Below, piece by piece: positions 1-6,028 of a stretch of DNA of 50,567 nt. How positions within the stretch are numbered: position 1 is the stretch's first letter; each line of letters begins with the position of its first letter. A program made the translations under genes and the position numbers. This DNA is from a virus. The notes beneath the pieces were generated by a model, which saw only the letters and a list, made by a program, of their open reading frames with translations, did no database searches and was not told the origin of the DNA. The DNA lies in IMG/VR virus record IMGVR_UViG_3300044977_000044, positions 1-50,567 of that record; one strand, 5' to 3'.

Positions 1-102
1 GCACCATGCGGCATGTGTCCGCAAGGACTGCGCTCAGCAGCACAACGCGCTGTGCGTATGTCCTTGATAACAGAAGAGTTACGTAAGTGCGTGCGTGGCT
101 AA
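1..102 (+). CDS. 3' fragment of the 50227-50532 gene, duplicated by the terminal repeat
   Basis: Reading frame 1 encodes the last 33 residues of the protein that is complete at 50227-50532, stopping at TAA 100-102. It has the same CxMC cysteine pair. It has no start of its own here, so it is simply the wrapped end of that gene and not a separate locus. The stop codon lies inside the left arm of the 85-283 palindrome. Confidence 0.85.
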   Translation, partial: APCGMCPQGLRSAAQRAVRMSLITEELRKCVRG

Positions 103-123
103 TTACGGAGCCTACCCACACGC
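1..123. repeat. Left copy of 123-bp terminal direct repeat
   Basis: Positions 1-123 are identical to 50431-50553. The match breaks at 124 (G here, A in the right copy). It carries the 3' end of the gene that starts at 50227 and the left arm of the palindrome at 85-283. It may be the overlap of a circular or circularly permuted genome, or a true short terminal redundancy. Confidence 0.95.
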
Positions 124-283
124 GTGCGGTCGGGAAAAGGAACGACAAAGGTGGTATCCTCATTTCTATATCATATATTTTTTTTACACTACTACCGTAC
201 TACTATTGTTTTGGTAATTAAATTTTGCCTTAACTTGACCGCGGATGTGTGGGTATGCTCAAGAATTAGCCACGCACGCACTT
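85..283. other. Very long imperfect palindrome (candidate structured RNA, origin or genome-end element)
   Basis: Bases i and 368-i pair over long stretches: 85-104 with 264-283 (20 of 20), 108-111 with 257-260, 113-121 with 247-255 (9 of 9), 126-131 with 237-242, and 137-140 with 228-231. Counted as plus-strand RNA, G-U pairs at 122/246, 125/243, 132/236 and 133/235 fill several gaps. The loop (141-227) is AT-rich and includes a run of nine T at 177-185. The left arm overlaps the end of the preceding gene and the terminal repeat. An early promoter follows at 318. Function is unknown. Confidence 0.85.
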
Positions 284-295
284 TGTGCTATTGTT

Positions 296-316
296 GATTC
301 TAATGCACTTATAGTC
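296..316. promoter_or_regulatory. 21-bp dyad, copy 1 (candidate operator)
   Basis: The sequence is GATTCTAA-N5-TTATAGTC. The arms are imperfectly inverted (6 of 8). Both arms recur unchanged at 5759-5779, while two of the five central bases differ (TGCAC here, AGCAG there). This copy ends one base before the -35 box at 318. Conserved arms, a variable centre and a promoter-adjacent place are what an operator would show. The ribbon-helix-helix protein at 5826 is the obvious candidate ligand, by inference only. Confidence 0.6.
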
Positions 317-317
317 C

Positions 318-346
318 TTGACAAATGCGCGTATCCTCAATACACT
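318..346 (+). promoter_or_regulatory. Sigma70-type early promoter
   Basis: The -35 box TTGACA (318-323) is perfect, the spacer is 17 bp, and the -10 box TACACT (341-346) matches TATAAT at 4 of 6. Transcription would begin near 353, just before the AGGAGG ribosome site at about 359-364 of the gene at 376. It sits directly beside dyad copy 1. Confidence 0.65.
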
Positions 347-375
347 GTACACAGTACAGGAGGATACGCAAGGCC

Positions 376-873
376 ATGGCCTTTCCAGCACCAGATATAC
401 CGGAACTTACATGCCGTTGTGGTCGGTGGAACAATAAGATACATTGTCCGGCTTGTGGCGGCTACGCTATACTTGGACTCGGCGTGAAACACAACATCGC
501 GGTGCAGTTACCGAACACCAACGACACGGTCGTTGTATGCTCGTTCAAATGCCGACGGTGTAACATTAAGTTTAATGACTTTGAATGGCGTTACAAATGC
601 GAAGCGCCACGGTACGAGTCTGCTACTATGCAGATTCGCCGTCTTAAGGACGAGGCGGCAGAAAAGGTCAAACTTGCAGGCGAGGATATGAAGCTTACGG
701 CTATGGCTAATGGTGCTACGATTGAACAAGCACGCCACGTTGCTATGGCTTATATGTTTTACCAACGTAACCCGGCAATGCTCAAGCCAGGTGACTTGGA
801 TGAACTTCGCCGTTTCTTGAAAATGAACATACCAAGACAGGCTGGCGAAGATGAACAGGAGGTTATTCGATGA
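376..873 (+). CDS. Zinc-ribbon-like early protein, unknown function
   Basis: A 165-residue protein. ATG 376 is chosen because AGGAGG lies about 11 bases upstream and the start follows a good promoter at 318; an in-frame ATG at 325 would lie within the promoter. The N-terminal third has CxC, CPxCG and a later CxxC pair (CRRC), the pattern of a zinc ribbon. The C-terminal two thirds is helical and charged (many Ala, Glu, Lys), with no catalytic motif I can name. It is the first gene of the early operon and overlaps the next start by ATGA, so the two are translationally coupled. DNA, RNA or protein binding through the ribbon is plausible. Confidence 0.75.
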   Translation: MAFPAPDIPELTCRCGRWNNKIHCPACGGYAILGLGVKHNIAVQLPNTNDTVVVCSFKCRRCNIKFNDFEWRYKCEAPRYESATMQIRRLKDEAAEKVKLAGEDMKLTAMANGATIEQARHVAMAYMFYQRNPAMLKPGDLDELRRFLKMNIPRQAGEDEQEVIR

Positions 874-983
874 CTTCGTTACCGAAGGTAAGCGCAAGCG
901 ATAAGCTGTGGCTCGCCGTTGCTGTCGCAACTATCGTTGTAATCTTCATTGCACTGTACTTCGCACCTCCATTGCCAAACTGA
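870..983 (+). CDS. 37-residue single-pass membrane protein
   Basis: A small open frame whose ATG overlaps the previous stop (ATGA) and which has AGGAGG at 857-862. After about 13 polar residues, a stretch rich in Leu, Ala, Val and Ile (about residues 14-33) forms one transmembrane helix, ending in a Pro-rich tail. The strong ribosome site, coupling and clear membrane segment argue that it is real. The function is unknown; early phage membrane miniproteins often act on the host envelope or on superinfection, but nothing in the sequence decides this. Confidence 0.65.
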   Translation: MTSLPKVSASDKLWLAVAVATIVVIFIALYFAPPLPN

Positions 984-1026
984 TGTTGTGGTTCAATTTA
1001 CAATCCTGAAAGGAAGGTACACCGCC

Positions 1027-1236
1027 ATGCCGCTACATGGAAACGGACTTACAGTCGTGGAACAGACGTATCGGATTATTAACCGTACTGAGGCGTTGCG
1101 CCGGCTCATTTTGCTTCGCAAACTGGCGTTTGAACACGAAGTACAAGACGCGCAGCGTATGGCGCAAGCTGTCGCTGATTTAGATCCCTTCGGGACGAAG
1201 CAAGAGCAGTTTCGTAATATTTTGGAAGTGATTTAA
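1027..1236 (+). CDS. Small helical early protein, unknown
   Basis: A 69-residue protein. ATG 1027 has AAGGAAGG about 10 bases upstream, and I prefer it to an in-frame ATG at 949 that would overlap the previous gene. The sequence predicts mostly amphipathic helix with alternating Arg/Leu and Glu/Gln. There are no cysteines, membrane segments or known motifs. It is the last gene before the 1345 terminator and so closes the first early transcription unit. Confidence 0.65.
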   Translation: MPLHGNGLTVVEQTYRIINRTEALRRLILLRKLAFEHEVQDAQRMAQAVADLDPFGTKQEQFRNILEVI

Positions 1237-1282
1237 CGCCTTGCGTTGCAGTCACTTACAGCTTGCGTTCACAAAGCGAAGC

Positions 1283-1311
1283 TTGACATCCTAATAAGGA
1301 TGCAATAGACT
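1283..1311 (+). promoter_or_regulatory. Promoter with internal dyads
   Basis: The -35 box TTGACA (1283-1288) is perfect, the spacer is 17 bp, and the -10 box TAGACT (1306-1311) matches at 4 of 6; the same -10 hexamer is used by the leftward promoter at 49250. The spacer carries a perfect inverted repeat CATCCT-AATA-AGGATG (1287-1302), and GACTC-GAA-GAGTC (1308-1320) covers the -10 and start site. Both could bind a regulator or be stems of a larger RNA. Confidence 0.55.
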
Positions 1312-1344
1312 CGAAGAGTCACATGCTACGCAAGTGATCCCGTA

Positions 1345-1374
1345 GCTCCGAGGGCAAAATCGGAGCGTCTTTTT
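1345..1374 (+). terminator. Rho-independent terminator / attenuator
   Basis: A perfect 7-bp stem GCTCCGA (1345-1351) / TCGGAGC (1360-1366) with an 8-base loop is followed by GTCTTTTT. It ends the 318-1236 unit. It also lies only about 30 bases after the presumed start of the 1283 promoter, so it may attenuate transcription toward the gene at 1520 or end a short RNA of about 55 bases. Confidence 0.8.
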
Positions 1375-1460
1375 AAGCCAGCTTTGCTTTCGGTTACTAT
1401 CGGCGCTTCTCAACGTCCGGTTAACCATTTGGACTAGGTTAGCGAAGCTGGCTTAGAAAG
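1369..1460 (+). other. 20-bp leader hairpin that takes in the terminator T-tract
   Basis: Bases 1369-1388 pair with 1441-1460 over 20 positions, 18 Watson-Crick and two G-U (1373/1456 and 1385/1444). The 5' arm includes the T-tract of the preceding terminator. The enclosed 52 bases hold a smaller stem, GTCC (1415-1418) with GGAC (1431-1434). Lying just ahead of the ribosome site of the gene at 1520, it looks like a structured 5' leader. Confidence 0.7.
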
Positions 1461-1519
1461 TTTCGCAGAAACTCAGAATGGTACACTCAACGTACCGGAA
1501 AGAAAGGAGTAACATTACC

Positions 1520-1993
1520 ATGTCGAAGACATACAACGAGACTCGGTATACGTTGAAGTATACCGAGACGAATGACAAACAGGAACAGGTCGATTCCTTT
1601 AAGGTCTTGACCGAAAAGCAAGCCAACGAAGAGCTAGAAGCGGCCAAGGCCGCAGGCACACCGGGGCCGGAAGTGGTAAAGATGCAAACCTTCGGTTATG
1701 TCGAGGCAGAATCACCGGCCGATTTTGAGACGCTGATCGCCAACGAAGTCGAGCGCGTAAACGTGTTCAACCGCGGCTACGTGCTGAAACAGCAAAGCAT
1801 TATCCGCGACTTCATGCTCGATAATGAGCAGCAAGCCACGGACGGAGTCTACGACCTGACGGCGGATGCGGCTGAGGTACGTGAACGACGCAAGGCTACG
1901 CCGGCTGAGAAGGCCATGAAGGCTCTGTCGGCGCTTAGCGCGGATGAAATTGCGAAGATTCTTTCGCAGTTCACTGCTGCGCAATCAGCGTAG
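1520..1993 (+). CDS. Soluble early protein, unknown
   Basis: A 157-residue acidic, Ala/Glu-rich protein. ATG 1520 has AAAGGAGT at 1503-1510, and the in-frame ATG at 1478 lies upstream of that site, so 1520 is chosen. The N-terminal part suggests a beta-rich segment, the centre has an acidic helical stretch (about 85-120), and the C-terminal 40 residues form an Ala/Leu helix. No known motif is visible. It stands alone between a structured leader and a strong terminator (2040-2072), so it is a one-gene transcription unit, which suggests high or separately regulated expression. Confidence 0.75.
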   Translation: MSKTYNETRYTLKYTETNDKQEQVDSFKVLTEKQANEELEAAKAAGTPGPEVVKMQTFGYVEAESPADFETLIANEVERVNVFNRGYVLKQQSIIRDFMLDNEQQATDGVYDLTADAAEVRERRKATPAEKAMKALSALSADEIAKILSQFTAAQSA

Positions 1994-2039
1994 CTGAAAG
2001 TTCGGGCGCTAGCCCGATTCCTCGACCAGAGAGAGGATA

Positions 2040-2072
2040 GAGTGCCACGGAGTATTAGTGGCACTCTTTTTT
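2040..2072 (+). terminator. Strong Rho-independent terminator
   Basis: A perfect 9-bp stem GAGTGCCAC (2040-2048) / GTGGCACTC (2058-2066) with a 9-base loop is followed by six T. It lies 47 bases after the stop at 1993 and isolates that gene from the next promoter at 2131. Confidence 0.92.
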
Positions 2073-2130
2073 GTTTTCCACAGTTTCGTTAAAGTATCGT
2101 AAACTGTTGAAAACAAAGAACATACAACGC

Positions 2131-2158
2131 TTGACAAGCACTTAGTAAGTATTATCAT
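2131..2158 (+). promoter_or_regulatory. Sigma70-type promoter for the 2177 operon
   Basis: The -35 box TTGACA (2131-2136) is perfect, the spacer is 16 bp, and the -10 box TATCAT (2153-2158) matches at 5 of 6. Initiation would fall near 2165, about 12 bases before ATG 2177. It follows directly after the terminator at 2040, so it starts a new unit that could run through the FtsK-like gene. Confidence 0.7.
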
Positions 2159-2176
2159 GGTACAATAAAAGGCCAT

Positions 2177-2848
2177 ATGCCACCACTTGGCGAAATATGT
2201 TGCGATTGTGGTGTTAGGACTACACATTACTTCACGACGTGGTGTTGGGGTGGTGGAAGCAATACGATACAAATACGTTGCCGTAATTGTTACAATGCCC
2301 AAAAAGCGGCGATGCACGCTAGTAATTATGGAGCTAATATGAGCGTAAAAATCCTCTGGGACGACTCCGTACAAGCGTACCGCGTGGCTACGCCTTACTC
2401 GCCAAACTTCGTCGAGTTGCTAAAGCAACAGATACCGATCGCACACAGAGTGTGGGACCCTCAAATGAAAATCTGGACCATTGCCGAGCAATTCGGCGAT
2501 CCGGTTAAGAAGCTCTGCGAAGCGGTGTTCGCGGCGCCGAATGTAACGTTCGTCAGCAAAGCTGAAGCTCAACGGATTGCGGCGCTGCGTGCTGCGCAAG
2601 CGCAACAGGCACAATCTAATCAATACTACGGTTATGTTCCGCCACGCCAACCGCAACCGCAACGCGGTGATCCTTTAGATTCCGTCATGCTTACATTCTG
2701 TAAAATGTTGCCATACGACGCTGCTAAAGCAGCGTACCGTAAAGCGGCTATGGAATTGCATCCGGACCGCAATGGCGGCAACGCCATTTCAATGCAGGTC
2801 CTGAATACTTCGTGGTCAAGGATTGAAAAGGAGTTTTACCAGAAATGA
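2177..2848 (+). CDS. J-domain protein with N-terminal zinc site (DnaJ-like)
   Basis: A 223-residue protein. The last 50 residues form a DnaJ-type J domain: a YRKAAMELHPDRNGG-type segment carries the HPD tripeptide that stimulates Hsp70 ATPase. Residues 8-40 have CxxCG and CRNC, a candidate zinc site. The middle (about 55-130) carries WDDSV...VWDPQMKIWTI, which resembles the small HARP-like fold of SMARCAL1-type proteins; that likeness is only my impression. ATG 2177 has a weak ribosome site, while ATG 2339 has GGAG at good spacing, so a shorter form lacking the zinc site is possible. Its likely role is to recruit host DnaK to a phage replication or assembly complex. Confidence 0.75.
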   Translation: MPPLGEICCDCGVRTTHYFTTWCWGGGSNTIQIRCRNCYNAQKAAMHASNYGANMSVKILWDDSVQAYRVATPYSPNFVELLKQQIPIAHRVWDPQMKIWTIAEQFGDPVKKLCEAVFAAPNVTFVSKAEAQRIAALRAAQAQQAQSNQYYGYVPPRQPQPQRGDPLDSVMLTFCKMLPYDAAKAAYRKAAMELHPDRNGGNAISMQVLNTSWSRIEKEFYQK

Positions 2849-3108
2849 AAGCCATCGGGATGCTCCCAATACTTATCGACCGATCGAAGATGCGGCGCAT
2901 TAAGATTACGTGTCGCTGCTCACGCCATTGGATCGAAGACGTACCGTCTGAGGTCCACGACTCGTGGCTCGTTATGGCGTTCTTCTGTCCTTCGTGCGGA
3001 AGTGAATACCACTTACAAAACAAGAAGCTCGAACGTGCGGAGCAACGCTCCAGCAAGATGCCACGCACAGAGTGGCCCGTTCCGGATGGGCCGGGAGGCA
3101 ATGCATAG
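2845..3108 (+). CDS. Small zinc-ribbon protein, unknown
   Basis: An 87-residue protein starting in ATGA overlap with the J-domain gene. It holds CRC (residues 23-25) and CPSCG (about 48-52), spaced as the two halves of a zinc ribbon, followed by a basic, Lys/Arg-rich helix and a Pro-rich tail. No enzyme motif is seen. A role as a nucleic-acid or protein adaptor is possible. Its last bases overlap the candidate ribosome site of the next gene. Confidence 0.7.
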   Translation: MKAIGMLPILIDRSKMRRIKITCRCSRHWIEDVPSEVHDSWLVMAFFCPSCGSEYHLQNKKLERAEQRSSKMPRTEWPVPDGPGGNA

Positions 3109-3109
3109 C

Positions 3110-3394
3110 ATGAGAAACTTAACATGGCTTACGCCGAAGGTACTACGTAGCATACTCAAAGATTTCGAGAATACGAAGTATGCGAACGACCCAGAACGCC
3201 GCGCGGTCGCTGGCCACGTTAAATTCTTGGTAATGCAAACGCCACAGCTCGGCGCACTTGCGTTCAGCACGTTGTCGCTAACGCCGGACCCAATCGAAGC
3301 AGCTCTAATTTTAATAAGTGCCGGAATACAGCTAGGTTTTGAACTAGCGGAAAAGGAACAGGAGTTATGCCAGACAAAGAACAAGATAAACTGA
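3110..3394 (+). CDS. Small early protein, unknown
   Basis: A 94-residue protein. The frame is open from 3002, but GGGAGG at 3093-3098 points to ATG 3110 (an ATG at 3101 is too close to it). The N-terminal half is helical and charged. A hydrophobic stretch at about 48-78 (alternating Leu/Ile/Ala with few charges) could be a membrane-dipping helix or a buried core. It overlaps the next gene by 28 bases. No known family is recognised. Confidence 0.6.
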   Translation: MRNLTWLTPKVLRSILKDFENTKYANDPERRAVAGHVKFLVMQTPQLGALAFSTLSLTPDPIEAALILISAGIQLGFELAEKEQELCQTKNKIN

Positions 3395-4242
3395 CGTTGC
3401 ATACGCCAGGCAGCTCTACGAGCTTGGCTAACAGGATTAAAATCGGCGGCAGCAAGCTGCACCAGCGCGTAGCGGCGGCTGCACCCTTGGACGTTGCGAA
3501 GCAAGCGGCGCTTTCGGTACCGTTACAAGTACCAAACGCCAAGAATCCATATGATGCCTCGTTAGAAATGCCGAACCGCATCGGTATGATGCTTGACGGT
3601 TCATTTTCGATGTGTTCTGCCGAAGGCGACGGTAAATCGAAGATTAACCATCTTAAAGAGGCTTGCCTCGATTTTATACGAAGTTGCGACTTTTCGACTA
3701 CGTCGATTGCCATCGAAACGTTCCCCACCTCTGGTGTTGAAGACGATGATGAAGGTGCGTGGGCGCCACAGAACAACGATCCGCTTGCGCATTTGTTACC
3801 GCCAGGTCAATCACCGCAACGAAGTCGCAAGTCTGCAAGACGCGGTCTCTGCAACATTGAGGCATTCCTGCAAGCCGACATCGACGCGTTGCAGGCGTGT
3901 GGCGGAACGCCAATGGCTGGCGCCATGCAGCGTAGCCTTACAACGAACTCGCTTACGCGAGGCATTCTTGTAAGTGACGGTGAAGCCGATTCGGCACAGC
4001 GCGCAATTGACATTGCAAAGCAATGGAAAGAGGCAGAAATCGCCATCGACTGCGTCCACATCGGGCGCTCTTCGAGTGGCGAAGCGTTGCTCAAGGAAAT
4101 AGCGGAGCTTACCGGCGGTTTGTACATCAAGTTCGATAACGTTAGTAACTTCTCGAAACATTTCAAGTACCTTGCTCCGGCGTTCCGAGCAATGCTAACC
4201 TCCGGTTCGGCTGGGATGCTTGGGGCGAAGGAGGTAAAATAA
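3367..4242 (+). CDS. von Willebrand factor A (vWA) domain protein
   Basis: A 291-residue protein. A vWA fold starts near residue 70, with the metal-ion-dependent adhesion site motif DGSFS (residues 77-81, DxSxS), a GGTPM loop that supplies the MIDAS threonine, and LVSDGEAD, a typical vWA strand-turn. The first 65 residues are low in structure. There is no signal peptide, so it is cytoplasmic. vWA proteins often pair with AAA+ or other ATPases as metal-dependent protein binders; here an FtsK-like ATPase lies one small gene away. AACAGGAG upstream of ATG 3367 supports the start. Confidence 0.8.
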   Translation: MPDKEQDKLTLHTPGSSTSLANRIKIGGSKLHQRVAAAAPLDVAKQAALSVPLQVPNAKNPYDASLEMPNRIGMMLDGSFSMCSAEGDGKSKINHLKEACLDFIRSCDFSTTSIAIETFPTSGVEDDDEGAWAPQNNDPLAHLLPPGQSPQRSRKSARRGLCNIEAFLQADIDALQACGGTPMAGAMQRSLTTNSLTRGILVSDGEADSAQRAIDIAKQWKEAEIAIDCVHIGRSSSGEALLKEIAELTGGLYIKFDNVSNFSKHFKYLAPAFRAMLTSGSAGMLGAKEVK

Positions 4243-4416
4243 ATGGAACACATCCAAGGAAGATTCGCCTTCCGTTACGATTTCGACTTCAAAGCGATGC
4301 GTTGTTTTGTGTATTGCACCGACTCAGACGGGCGTCGGTGGCTCGGCGAGTGTATCTTGCACGAACAAAAAGACGAGGAATTGAGCTTAGGACCGTTACC
4401 AAAGGCGAAGCCATGA
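4243..4416 (+). CDS. 57-residue protein between the vWA and FtsK-like genes
   Basis: The start ATG 4243 directly follows the vWA stop and has a strong GGAGGT site about 10 bases upstream. The stop overlaps the FtsK-like start as ATGA. The protein is rich in Phe, Arg and Asp in its first half and reads like a small beta-rich domain (alternating hydrophobics in RCFVYCTDS and WLGECILH) with an acidic tail. It has three cysteines with no CxxC pair. Its position suggests a partner or coupling factor for the two flanking proteins. It is not recognised. Confidence 0.7.
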   Translation: MEHIQGRFAFRYDFDFKAMRCFVYCTDSDGRRWLGECILHEQKDEELSLGPLPKAKP

Positions 4417-5585
4417 TCCCCAACACCGCCCAAAAAGCATCGCTAACGCCGGAGCAGCTCGACATTGTTAGTAAGCTCGTAAGCAAGTTTATCGAACTTG
4501 GCGTAGATGTTGAATTCACACCCCCGGTAATGGTCGGTCCCGTTATATCACTGTATAAGTTCCGACCGTCCGGTCGTACTCGCGTTAGCCATATCGAGAA
4601 CCTAGCCGCGGACTTTGCCGTTCTTCTCGGCCACGAACGCATCTTGATCCAACGTCGTACTGGCGATACTGCTGTAAGTGTAAGCGTTCCAAACGCGGAG
4701 CGCAGCGTGGTGGATTTCAAAGCCTCAATGGGCGTCGTGACTAAAGTCTTAGCCGCGTCCGCCGCTGCAAGCAAGCCAATCCGGCTGCCGCTCAATCTCG
4801 GCGTAGACGAACAGGGCGTGCCAGTAATCGAAGATTTACCGAACATGCCCCACCTGCTTATAGCAGGGCACACCGACAGCGGCAAGTCAACGTTGTTGCA
4901 TTCGATTCTCGGTACGATCGTATACACTATGAACAGTCGTGACGTTCAGCTTGTTCTATCGGACATGAAAGCTGGCATTGAATTCAACATTTATGAAGGT
5001 GCACCGCACCTTGCGTTCCCTGTGTCAAAGACACCGTTCCAAACTCTGGAACGTATGCAATGGATCATTGACATAATGGAAGATCGGCTTCGTATCATTG
5101 CTCACGCCAGTAAGCGCGACATCTTTGGCTACAACGAAGTTGCAAAGCACATTGGCGGTAACCACTTACCGTACATCATACTTGTCATCGACGAGGCAGC
5201 TTCGCTCTTTGGAAAAGGAGGCAAAGGCAATGGCAAAGGCTCATCGAAGATTGCCGACGAAATGCTCGGAACCATCTGTGCCAAAGCAAGAGCCGCCGGC
5301 GTGTACATCATCGTCGCAACGCAGCGACCGTCGGTCGATGTTATTGGCGGTAGCATCAAAGTTAATATCCCCGCTCGACTTTCGTTTAGATTGCCTACCG
5401 GCGTTGATAGTCGAACAGTCCTCGGAACAGAAGGGGCAGAAAATCTTCTATCCCGAGGTGATTGCCTGTTCGTTTCGCCAATGCGTCCAGCACCGATCAG
5501 ATTGCATTCTCCCTACGCTTCCATTGAAGATGTGCGGGCCGCAGTAGAATACGCCAAGGCGCGCGAAGCAGGAACTGCGTTATGA
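4413..5585 (+). CDS. FtsK/SpoIIIE-type ATPase (DNA translocase-like)
   Basis: A 390-residue protein. The FtsK family core is clear: Walker A AGHTDSGKST (about 149-158), a following conserved SDMKAGIEF-type segment, Walker B YIILVIDEAA, and the FtsK signature IVATQRPSVDVIGG...KVNIPARLSFR. The N-terminal 120 residues resemble the alpha/beta module of FtsK-type motors. No membrane segments and no obvious gamma (DNA-sequence-reading) domain are seen. Such ATPases move dsDNA. Phages normally package with terminase, so this early copy probably acts on replicating or host DNA, or comes from a plasmid-type transfer module. Position-coupled (ATGA) to genes on both sides. Confidence 0.85.
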   Translation: MIPNTAQKASLTPEQLDIVSKLVSKFIELGVDVEFTPPVMVGPVISLYKFRPSGRTRVSHIENLAADFAVLLGHERILIQRRTGDTAVSVSVPNAERSVVDFKASMGVVTKVLAASAAASKPIRLPLNLGVDEQGVPVIEDLPNMPHLLIAGHTDSGKSTLLHSILGTIVYTMNSRDVQLVLSDMKAGIEFNIYEGAPHLAFPVSKTPFQTLERMQWIIDIMEDRLRIIAHASKRDIFGYNEVAKHIGGNHLPYIILVIDEAASLFGKGGKGNGKGSSKIADEMLGTICAKARAAGVYIIVATQRPSVDVIGGSIKVNIPARLSFRLPTGVDSRTVLGTEGAENLLSRGDCLFVSPMRPAPIRLHSPYASIEDVRAAVEYAKAREAGTAL

Positions 5586-5794
5586 GAATCACCTACGGTA
5601 AACTTGACGAAGATGACTGGCTTTGCCACTTAAACCATATTCTTAACGGAGTGGAGACATCCACAAAGTGGTGTGGCGTATGCCACTGGTACAGCAAGTG
5701 CGACCCGCTGGCGCGGAACAGGCTCCTGTGCAAATCTCTTCGAGATGCGTATGTTGTTGATTCTAAAGCAGTTATAGTCGAAAAAATGTCTTGA
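5582..5794 (+). CDS. Small Cys-rich protein downstream of the FtsK-like gene
   Basis: A 70-residue protein coupled by ATGA to the ATPase gene. CGVC followed by single Cys residues about 8 and 17 positions after the pair looks like a compact zinc knuckle. The C-terminal codons contain dyad copy 2 and the upstream edge of the promoter at 5791. The peptide it encodes there (VDSKAVIV) resembles that of an open frame over dyad copy 1, so either the DNA site or a former duplicated gene end is conserved. The function is unknown. Confidence 0.65.
   Translation: MRITYGKLDEDDWLCHLNHILNGVETSTKWCGVCHWYSKCDPLARNRLLCKSLRDAYVVDSKAVIVEKMS
5759..5779. promoter_or_regulatory. 21-bp dyad, copy 2 (candidate operator)
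   Basis: The arms GATTCTAA and TTATAGTC are identical to those at 296-316, with centre AGCAG. Here the gap to the -35 box is 11 bases, against 1 at copy 1: a 10-bp shift, about one helical turn. That places a bound protein on the same DNA face relative to both promoters. It lies inside the end of the 5582 gene. Confidence 0.6.
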
Positions 5795-5819
5795 CACTAA
5801 GTACGCAATAAGCTATGCT
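5791..5819 (+). promoter_or_regulatory. Promoter giving a probably leaderless transcript
   Basis: The -35 box TTGACA (5791-5796) is perfect, the spacer is 17 bp, and the -10 box TATGCT (5814-5819) matches at 4 of 6. The expected start site falls at about 5826, the A of the ATG of the RHH gene, and there is no ribosome site between. Confidence 0.65.
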
Positions 5820-5825
5820 GGCAAC

Positions 5826-5999
5826 ATGGCACCGTCACTGACTCATCAGGTAACCAGCTTCAGCATCAAGCGCGATTTGTACGAACGCCTCAAGAAACGC
5901 TTGCCAAGGTACGGAGACCGTAGCAAAGCTATTGCACTTTTAGTGGAAAAGTTCATTAACGGCGAAGTAAGGCTTGAAATTCCGCCTCGCCGTCTGTAA
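5826..5999 (+). CDS. Ribbon-helix-helix (CopG/Arc-like) regulator
   Basis: A 57-residue protein. Residues 9-15 form a short beta-strand (VTSFSIK), followed by a first helix (DLYERLKKRLPR), a turn at YGDRS and a second helix (KAIALLVEKFI): the ribbon-helix-helix layout of CopG/Arc repressors, where the strand contacts the major groove. It lies right after its own promoter, which has dyad copy 2 upstream. Autoregulation through that dyad, and control of the 318 promoter through copy 1, is my inference. The mRNA is probably leaderless. Confidence 0.75.
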   Translation: MAPSLTHQVTSFSIKRDLYERLKKRLPRYGDRSKAIALLVEKFINGEVRLEIPPRRL

Positions 6000-6028
6000 C
6001 ACGGCAATTTTAACCGAAGGTGATCCTG

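Noticed and set aside
245-487. An 80-codon open frame across the palindrome and first promoter
   Set aside because: It overlaps the promoter at 318 and the much better start at 376, and has no ribosome site. Its similarity to the end of the 5582 gene is confined to dyad copy 1.
508-930. Leftward 140-codon frame opposite the 376 gene
   Set aside because: It runs antisense to a gene with a good promoter and ribosome site, and shows no start signal.
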